A DNA stretch of 64,000 nucleotides from Pelomonas dachongensis (GTDB lineage Bacteria; Pseudomonadota; Gammaproteobacteria; Burkholderiales; Burkholderiaceae_C). Shown here one piece after another: positions 59,481 through 64,000 of the stretch. The notes beneath the pieces are model-generated. The model was not told the DNA's origin. It saw only the letters and a list, made by a program, of their open reading frames with translations, and did no database searches. Location: contig NZ_JBIGHY010000004.1 in assembly GCF_043555865.1 (NCBI RefSeq), forward strand, positions 434,001-498,000. Reading direction: 5' to 3'. Position numbers and translations under genes: made by a program. Each line of letters begins with the position of its first letter. Positions within the stretch are counted from its first letter, which is position 1.

Positions 59481-60278
59481 ATGGCAGAGCGGGACGAGAT
59501 CAAGTCGCTGAAGAAGGCCCTGCGTGCCATCACCTTCATGAACCAGCACGGCGACGTGACCGCCACCCAGGTGGCGAATGGCATCGGCGTGCCGCGTGCC
59601 ACGTCCCACCGCCTGCTGCAGACGCTGGCCGCCGCCGGCTATGTCGACAAGCTGCCCAACAGCGACATCTACCGCCTGACCAGCCTGGTGCGGCAGCTGG
59701 CGGTCGGTTTTCGCGACGAGGACCTGCTGATCGAGATCGCCCGCCCGCTGCTGGCCGAGGCGCAACAAGAGCTGGGCTGGGCCATCGCGCTGAGCACGCC
59801 GCGTGGCACCGAGATGGTGGTGCGGCTGAACACCGACCACGATTCGCCGCTGGCGCTGATCCGCTACGGCGTGGGCGCCTCGCTGCCCATCTTGCTGTCC
59901 ACCTGCGGCTACTGCTACCTGGCGCATTGCACGCCGGCCGAGCGGGAGTCCATCGTGAATACGACGCTGCAAAGCGATGAGCGGCGCGCGCCTATCCATT
60001 TCGACCGGCCGCAGATCCAGCAGCTGATCGACGAGGCCCGCGTCAACGGCTTTTGCCACCTGGAGTTCGACCACTACCGCGAAGGCAACCTGGGCGTGCC
60101 GCTGCTGCTGGCCGGCCGGCCGGTGGGCGGGATTGTGATGCGCTACATCAAGTCGACGCTGCGCAACAAGGACAAGCTGCGCGAGGTCTACGCACCGCGC
60201 CTGCAGCTGCTGGCCCGGCAGATCACTGAAAGACATCCGGCGCATGCCGAAGGCGCAGCGCACCAATTCAGAGAGTGA
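59481..60278 (+). CDS. IclR-family transcriptional regulator (copy 2, MhpR-like)
   Basis: A 265-residue regulator. HTH: TATQVANGIGVPRATSHRLLQTL (about residues 28-50); effector domain with LPILLSTCGYCYLAHC and LGVPLLLAGRPVGGIVMRYI. The N-terminus (RDEIKSLKKALRAITFMN) recalls MhpR-type activators of aromatic catabolism. It differs clearly from the other two IclR proteins. GGGAG precedes ATG 59481. Its stop overlaps a GTG that could start the PrpD frame (60275), but that start looks less likely. Confidence 0.92.
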   Translation: MAERDEIKSLKKALRAITFMNQHGDVTATQVANGIGVPRATSHRLLQTLAAAGYVDKLPNSDIYRLTSLVRQLAVGFRDEDLLIEIARPLLAEAQQELGWAIALSTPRGTEMVVRLNTDHDSPLALIRYGVGASLPILLSTCGYCYLAHCTPAERESIVNTTLQSDERRAPIHFDRPQIQQLIDEARVNGFCHLEFDHYREGNLGVPLLLAGRPVGGIVMRYIKSTLRNKDKLREVYAPRLQLLARQITERHPAHAEGAAHQFRE

Positions 60279-60362
60279 ACAGTGCCGCAGTGCGCGCTTC
60301 GGGAATGCGTGGCTGCCGTCTAGTCTGTGTTCGACAGAAAGCCAGACGCAGGGAGCGCACCG

Positions 60363-60410
60363 ATGAATCCACCCACCCCCGGCCGGCGCTGCCGCGCCGA
60401 CCCGCCGTGA
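60363..60410 (+). other. 15-codon leader ORF before the MmgE/PrpD gene
   Basis: GGGAG, seven bases, ATG at 60363, then a 15-codon frame (MNPPTPGRRCRADPP) whose TGA (60408-60410) overlaps the GTG 60407 of the PrpD frame as GTGA. It has the best ribosome site in the region. This could be a leader coupled to the main gene, or mark a one-base frameshift at the gene start. Confidence 0.4.
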
Positions 60411-61561
60411 CTTCGGTGCCCGAAGCCACCGTCGGCCGGCTGGCCGAAGTTGTCGCCGCCTGGCGCGAGGCCACGCCAGGCGAGCTGCTGCTGCACGAGG
60501 CCAAGCGGTTGCTGCTGAACCAGCTGAAGGCCGCGGCCGAAGCCAGCCAGCAGCCGACTGGGCAGCGCCTGCTGGCGCAGGCCACCAGCGCAGCGCCCGA
60601 GGGCGCGCGGGCGCGGCTGTGGTGGTCGGGCGCCGCGACCACGCCGCAGCATGCCATCGCCGTCCATGAACATCTGCTGGGCCTGCTCGACTTCGGCGAC
60701 ACCCATCTGCCCACGCAGGGACACTTCACGGCGCGGCTGCTGCCCGGCCTGCTGGCGCGGGCCGAGGCCGGGCATCACGACGGCGGTCGGCTGCTGACGG
60801 CGTTGCTGGTGGGCCTGGAGGTCGCCATCGCCGTGGCTTCCGAGGAACAGGCCGGCGCGCCCCGGTTTGAGGCGCTGGCGCTCGAACTGGGTGCCGTGGC
60901 CGCGCGATGCACGCTCGAGGGGCTGGACCGGGGTGCGGCCATGCAGGCGCTGGGCGAGGCCAGCGGCGGCTGGCGGGCCATGCCCGGTTCGGCGACGCTG
61001 GCAGCGCTGGGCAACTTCGACAGCCTGAAGGGCATCGCCCTGCATTGCCGCCCGTTACCGGTGGCGGCGCTGGCGCCGGTGGAGGCCGTGCTGGCGCTGC
61101 GCGCGCAGGCGGGCCGCCGGACCTTGCAGACCCTTCAACTGGCGCTCTCGCCCCAGGCGGCGTCGCGGGCGGATGACGGTCTGGCCGACAGTGTGGCTGC
61201 GGCCTGGCTGATGGGCCAGTTCACGGTGGCCGAGACATCGCCGGCCTGCCGCCAGCATCCGGCGACCGTGGACCTGCGTGAGCGCATCCGGTGGGTGGTG
61301 GACGAGCGCCTTGACGGCGTGCAGGCCTGCGTGCTGCGGGCCGCTTACGTGGACGGCGGGCAGGAGGAATGCCGCGTCGAAGCTTTCCTGGGGTCGCCGC
61401 GCGGCCCACTCAGCGACTCGCAGCTCAGCGAGCTGTTCCGTGGCGCGGCGAGCGACGTGGTGCGGCCGCGACGCGCGGGGGAAATCCTGCAGGCGGTCTG
61501 GGGGCTGGAGCGGGCCGCCGACGTGGGCAGCCTGATATCGCTGCTAAGGCCGGCAGCCTGA
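60407..61561 (+). CDS. MmgE/PrpD family protein
   Basis: A 384-residue protein (from GTG 60407) related to 2-methylcitrate dehydratase, cis-aconitate decarboxylase and ADP-type iminodisuccinate epimerase-like proteins. Family cues are ELLLHEAKRLLLNQLKAA at the N-terminus, LLDFGDTHLPTQGHFTARLLPGLLA (the FDDTH-like active-site region), and LALGNFDSLKGIALHC. It is somewhat shorter than the usual 440-500. Start uncertain: GTG 60407 is coupled to a short leader; GTG 60275 overlaps the IclR stop but adds a basic, unconserved-looking stretch. It may dehydrate, decarboxylate or isomerise a tricarboxylate-like intermediate. Confidence 0.75.
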   Translation: MTSVPEATVGRLAEVVAAWREATPGELLLHEAKRLLLNQLKAAAEASQQPTGQRLLAQATSAAPEGARARLWWSGAATTPQHAIAVHEHLLGLLDFGDTHLPTQGHFTARLLPGLLARAEAGHHDGGRLLTALLVGLEVAIAVASEEQAGAPRFEALALELGAVAARCTLEGLDRGAAMQALGEASGGWRAMPGSATLAALGNFDSLKGIALHCRPLPVAALAPVEAVLALRAQAGRRTLQTLQLALSPQAASRADDGLADSVAAAWLMGQFTVAETSPACRQHPATVDLRERIRWVVDERLDGVQACVLRAAYVDGGQEECRVEAFLGSPRGPLSDSQLSELFRGAASDVVRPRRAGEILQAVWGLERAADVGSLISLLRPAA

Positions 61562-61567
61562 GCCGCC

Positions 61568-62386
61568 TCAGGCGGTGGCCACCGCCTCGACAGCCATCGT
61601 CGCCCGGCGCGAGCCCGGCTGATTCAGTGCGGCCGAGATCTCGCGCGCTGCAGCCTTCAGGTCGTCCGCATAGCGCCGCACGGCTTCGGCCATGGGAAGC
61701 GCCGAGGCGAAGAACACCAGCGTCAGCGTCGCGATGACCTCGCCCTGATTCATCACCGGCACGGCGATCGACGAGGTCTTGCCCGGGAACTGGGTGTGCG
61801 GGTTGCGCTCCCAGGTGGCGTAGCCGTTGTCGCGGATCATCTGGACCAGGCGCTCGGACTTGAACATGTCCAGCAGCGGCGTGCGGCGCTCGTAGGCCTC
61901 CAGCCCTGCCAGCAGGCCCAGCCTTTCCTCATGGCCGATGTGTGCCAGGAAGGCATGGCCCGAGGCGCACTCCAGCAGCGGCAGGCTGTAGCCGGGCGCG
62001 TAGTTGCAGAAGGTCAGCGAGCTGAGCGTGTGCGTCGAGTCGCGCACGATCATGCTGCGGCCCACATGCGTGGTCAGCGAGACGGGCCAGGCGTGCTGCT
62101 GTGTCAGCGCCACCATGTGCGGGCGGGCCACCTCGATGAGGCTGCCGTTGTCCGCGTAGCCCAGCGCCAGCGACTGCACCAGCGCCGTCACGCGGTAGCG
62201 CTTGCACCCGGCTTCGCACGTGACCAGGCCCTCGTGCATCAGGGTCTGGATGATGCGGAACGTGGTCGGGTAGGGCAGGTCGACCGCCTTCGAGATCTCC
62301 ATCACCGTCAGCCATTCGCCACGGTTGATGGCCTGCAGCACGGCGATGCTGCGGCTGACGGATCGGATGGGAACGCTCTTTTCCAT
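61568..62386 (-). CDS. IclR-family transcriptional regulator (copy 3)
   Basis: A 272-residue close paralog of the regulator at 33296: HTH LTVMEISKAVDLPYPTTFRIIQTLMHEGL, effector domain SLPLLECASGHAFLAHIGHEE, GKTSSIAVPVMNQGEVIATL and AVRRYADDLKAAAREI. The near-identical recognition helix (LPYPTTFRIIQTL) suggests the two proteins could bind similar sites. It is convergent with the PrpD gene (six bases apart) and divergent from the alcohol dehydrogenase, its likely target. Confidence 0.93.
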   Translation of the reverse strand: MEKSVPIRSVSRSIAVLQAINRGEWLTVMEISKAVDLPYPTTFRIIQTLMHEGLVTCEAGCKRYRVTALVQSLALGYADNGSLIEVARPHMVALTQQHAWPVSLTTHVGRSMIVRDSTHTLSSLTFCNYAPGYSLPLLECASGHAFLAHIGHEERLGLLAGLEAYERRTPLLDMFKSERLVQMIRDNGYATWERNPHTQFPGKTSSIAVPVMNQGEVIATLTLVFFASALPMAEAVRRYADDLKAAAREISAALNQPGSRRATMAVEAVATA

Positions 62387-62663
62387 GGGGCACCTGTGAA
62401 GCTGGGGTGAGGGTTGGAGGCCTTGACGCCGTCCTGCCAGGCTGAGGGACTGTGTTCAGTACGTTGCAAGCCTAGTGCCACGACTGAACCGAAAACATCG
62501 GGTCAAAACGCCTGCCCGCATTGCGGGCGCGGGTGGCGAGGTAGTTGAATTTCCACTGCGGCCTGGCTGCATTCGCGGTGTGGACAAAGCCTGCGCGCTG
62601 CTGGCCCTCGCCTTGCGGGCCTGGGCACACTGCCGGCGCCTCTTCTGCCGGGTCCTGCGCATC

Positions 62664-63818
62664 GTGTCCTCCTTCTCCTTCCAAACCGTGCCCCATCTGG
62701 TGCTTGAACGTGGCGCCGGCGCGCGGCTGGGTGTGCTGCTGGCGCAGCGCTGGCGGCCGGGCCGGCTCTGTGTCGTCACCGACGCCTTTCTGCACCGCAG
62801 CGGCCTCCTGGCGCCGGCGCTGCAGGGGCTGGCCGCAGCCGGCTTCAGGCTGCTGGTGATTGACGACGTGCAGCCCGACCCGGCCGACCACGTTGTGGAG
62901 GCCGCCGGCGCGCGTGCGCAGGCCTTCGGCGCTGAATTGGTGCTGGGGCTGGGCGGCGGCTCGTCGATGGACGTTGCCAAGCTCGTCGCGGTGCTGGCAG
63001 CCGGTAGCCAGCCGCTGGCCGGTATGTACGGCGTTGACAAGGTACAGGGCGAGCGGCTGCCGCTGGTGCAGATGCCGACGACAGCCGGCACGGGCTCGGA
63101 GGTCACACCCATCGCCATCGTGACGACCGGCGCCACGCACAAGAGCGGCATCGTCGCGCGCCAGCTTTATGCCGACCTGGCGGTGCTCGATGCAACGCTC
63201 ACGACCGGCCTGCCCTCGGCCATCACCGCGGCCACCGGCATCGATGCGATGGTGCACGCCATCGAGGCCTTCACGAGCCGGCGGCTGAAGAACCCCTTGT
63301 CCGACGCGCTGGCGCTGCAGGCGCTGCGGCTGCTGGCGCAGCACCTGCTGCGGGCCTGCACGCAGGGCGACGACCTGGATGCTCGCGAGGCCATGCTGCT
63401 GGGCGCGCTGCTGGCCGGCCAAGCCTTCGCCAATGCGCCGGTGGCGGCGGTGCATGCGCTGGCCTATCCGCTGGGCGGGCGCTTCCACCTGCCGCACGGG
63501 CTGAGCAACGCGCTGGTGCTGCCGCATGTGCTGCGCTTCAACGCCGAGGCGGCGCCGCAGGCCTATGTCGGCCTGGCCGAGGCGTTGCTGCCGGGATGCA
63601 CTGGCAGCGATGCCGACAAGGCCGGCGCCTTCATCAGCCACCTGATCGCCCTGATTGCCGCGACCGGGTTGCCGCTGCGGCTGCGCGACCACGGCATTCC
63701 CGCCGACGCGCTGCCGCAGCTGGCCGCCGACGCCATGCTGCAGACGCGCCTGCTGGTCAACAACCCCCGCGAGCTGACCGAGACCGATGCGCTGGCGATC
63801 TATCGGAGTGCCTTTTGA
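62664..63818 (+). CDS. Iron-containing alcohol dehydrogenase (maleylacetate-reductase-like)
   Basis: A 384-residue group III alcohol dehydrogenase: NAD-binding ELVLGLGGGSSMDVAKLVAVL, MPTTAGTGSEVTPIA, and metal ligands in GIDAMVHAIEAFTS (Asp, His) and VHALAYPLGGRFHLPHGLSNA (two His). The chosen start is GTG 62664, giving SSFSFQTVPHLV, the normal N-terminus of the family; the frame stays open to 62475 but those 63 residues are unlike the family. It either reduces a keto-acid or oxidises an alcohol; a sugar-acid or maleylacetate-like substrate is equally possible. The 277-bp gap 62387-62663 shared with the IclR gene holds its promoter; I see no clear palindrome there. Confidence 0.87.
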   Translation: MSSFSFQTVPHLVLERGAGARLGVLLAQRWRPGRLCVVTDAFLHRSGLLAPALQGLAAAGFRLLVIDDVQPDPADHVVEAAGARAQAFGAELVLGLGGGSSMDVAKLVAVLAAGSQPLAGMYGVDKVQGERLPLVQMPTTAGTGSEVTPIAIVTTGATHKSGIVARQLYADLAVLDATLTTGLPSAITAATGIDAMVHAIEAFTSRRLKNPLSDALALQALRLLAQHLLRACTQGDDLDAREAMLLGALLAGQAFANAPVAAVHALAYPLGGRFHLPHGLSNALVLPHVLRFNAEAAPQAYVGLAEALLPGCTGSDADKAGAFISHLIALIAATGLPLRLRDHGIPADALPQLAADAMLQTRLLVNNPRELTETDALAIYRSAF

Positions 63819-64000
63819 TGACGTTGCCCTCATCCCCCTTGGCGCTGCTGGCGGATGCTGACCTGCTGAAGACAGACGCCTTCGTCGACGGGCAGTGGGT
63901 CGGTGCGCGGCGCCGCTTCGCTGTGCATGACCCGGCCACGGGCCAGGTGCTGGCGCAGGTGGCCAACCTCGGCGCGGCCGATGCCGAGGTGGCCATCGAC
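63818..64000 (+). CDS. Aldehyde dehydrogenase, succinate-semialdehyde-dehydrogenase-like (3' partial)
   Basis: The first 61 codons of an ALDH cut by the right edge. The visible part, LLKTDAFVDGQWVGARRRFAV followed by DPATGQVLAQVANLGAADAEVAI, matches the N-terminus of GabD-type succinate-semialdehyde dehydrogenases. ATG 63818 overlaps the alcohol dehydrogenase stop (TGATG). The pair would convert an alcohol through an aldehyde to an acid. Catalytic residues lie outside the window. Confidence 0.8.
   Translation, partial: MTLPSSPLALLADADLLKTDAFVDGQWVGARRRFAVHDPATGQVLAQVANLGAADAEVAID

Noticed and set aside
62475..62663. Longer N-terminus for the iron alcohol dehydrogenase
   Set aside because: The 63 added residues are Arg/Cys/Ala-rich and unlike the family, which begins about where GTG 62664 does.

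Overview
The window is about 64 kb of high-GC (roughly two-thirds G+C) bacterial chromosome. It is densely packed, with long runs of overlapping ATGA/TGATG/GTGA start-stop junctions. Family composition (CaiB/BaiF CoA-transferase, HMG-CoA-lyase-like enzyme, OFA-type MFS carriers, PCMH-type FAD oxidases, several IclR regulators, TonB receptors) suggests a betaproteobacterium of the order Burkholderiales; this is inference from gene content, not a database result. I saw no rRNA, tRNA or CRISPR. The only mobile DNA is one decayed IS3-family fragment near the left edge.

Layout. 1-1 kb: end of a membrane protein and the IS remnant. 1-9.5 kb: an orphan 2Fe-2S molybdenum-hydroxylase subunit coupled to an MFS carrier, a divergent FAD oxidase, an Asp/Glu-racemase-fold/cupin pair, an exported GH3 glycosidase and a TetR gene. 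10.1-20.0 kb (minus): one apparent 11-gene operon with cytochrome c, VOC protein, isochorismatase-type amidase, two PuuE-like deacetylases, HMG-CoA-lyase-like enzyme, CoA-transferase, LeuC, LeuD, cupin and an alpha/beta hydrolase. 20.3-28.1 kb: flavin monooxygenase and two paralogous TonB receptors with duplicated upstream regions and terminators, separated by an exported esterase. 28.2-34.2 kb (minus): IclR regulator and a second LeuC/LeuD set followed by an isocitrate-lyase/PEP-mutase-family lyase, an esterase and a DUF1838 protein. 34.3-37.1 kb: a second amidase, a FucP-like carrier and an SGNH esterase. 37.3-44.1 kb: a LysR-controlled operon (aldo/keto reductase, DHA2 carrier, exported cupin-CMD fusion, two exported hydrolases) that looks functionally separate. 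44.2-56.3 kb (minus): a second long operon of amine oxidase, methyltransferase, small unknown protein, flavin monooxygenase, hydrolases, a third deacetylase, aldehyde dehydrogenase, a second DUF1838 protein and a tandem beta-lactamase-fold protein. 56.5-64 kb: second FAD oxidase and OFA carrier, two IclR regulators, a MmgE/PrpD protein, an iron alcohol dehydrogenase and the start of an aldehyde dehydrogenase.

How the genes may work together. The repeated families (FAD oxidase x2, OFA carrier x2, DUF4437 cupin x2, LeuCD x2, isochorismatase fold x2, PuuE-like deacetylase x3, DUF1838 x2, TonB receptor x2, flavin monooxygenase x2, IclR x3) point to one large catabolic island for an unidentified, probably nitrogen-containing, TonB-imported compound. 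My reading (inference) is outer-membrane uptake, exported hydrolases and oxidases, cytosolic flavin oxygenation or ring opening, imide and half-amide hydrolysis by the PuuE-like and isochorismatase-like enzymes, hydration of an unsaturated dicarboxylate by the aconitase-type LeuCD pairs, then C-C cleavage either as a CoA ester (CoA-transferase plus HMG-CoA-lyase-like enzyme) or directly (isocitrate-lyase-family enzyme). A substituted maleimide/maleate or a hydroxypyridine-derived half-amide would fit. No leucine-biosynthesis partners (leuA, leuB) are present.
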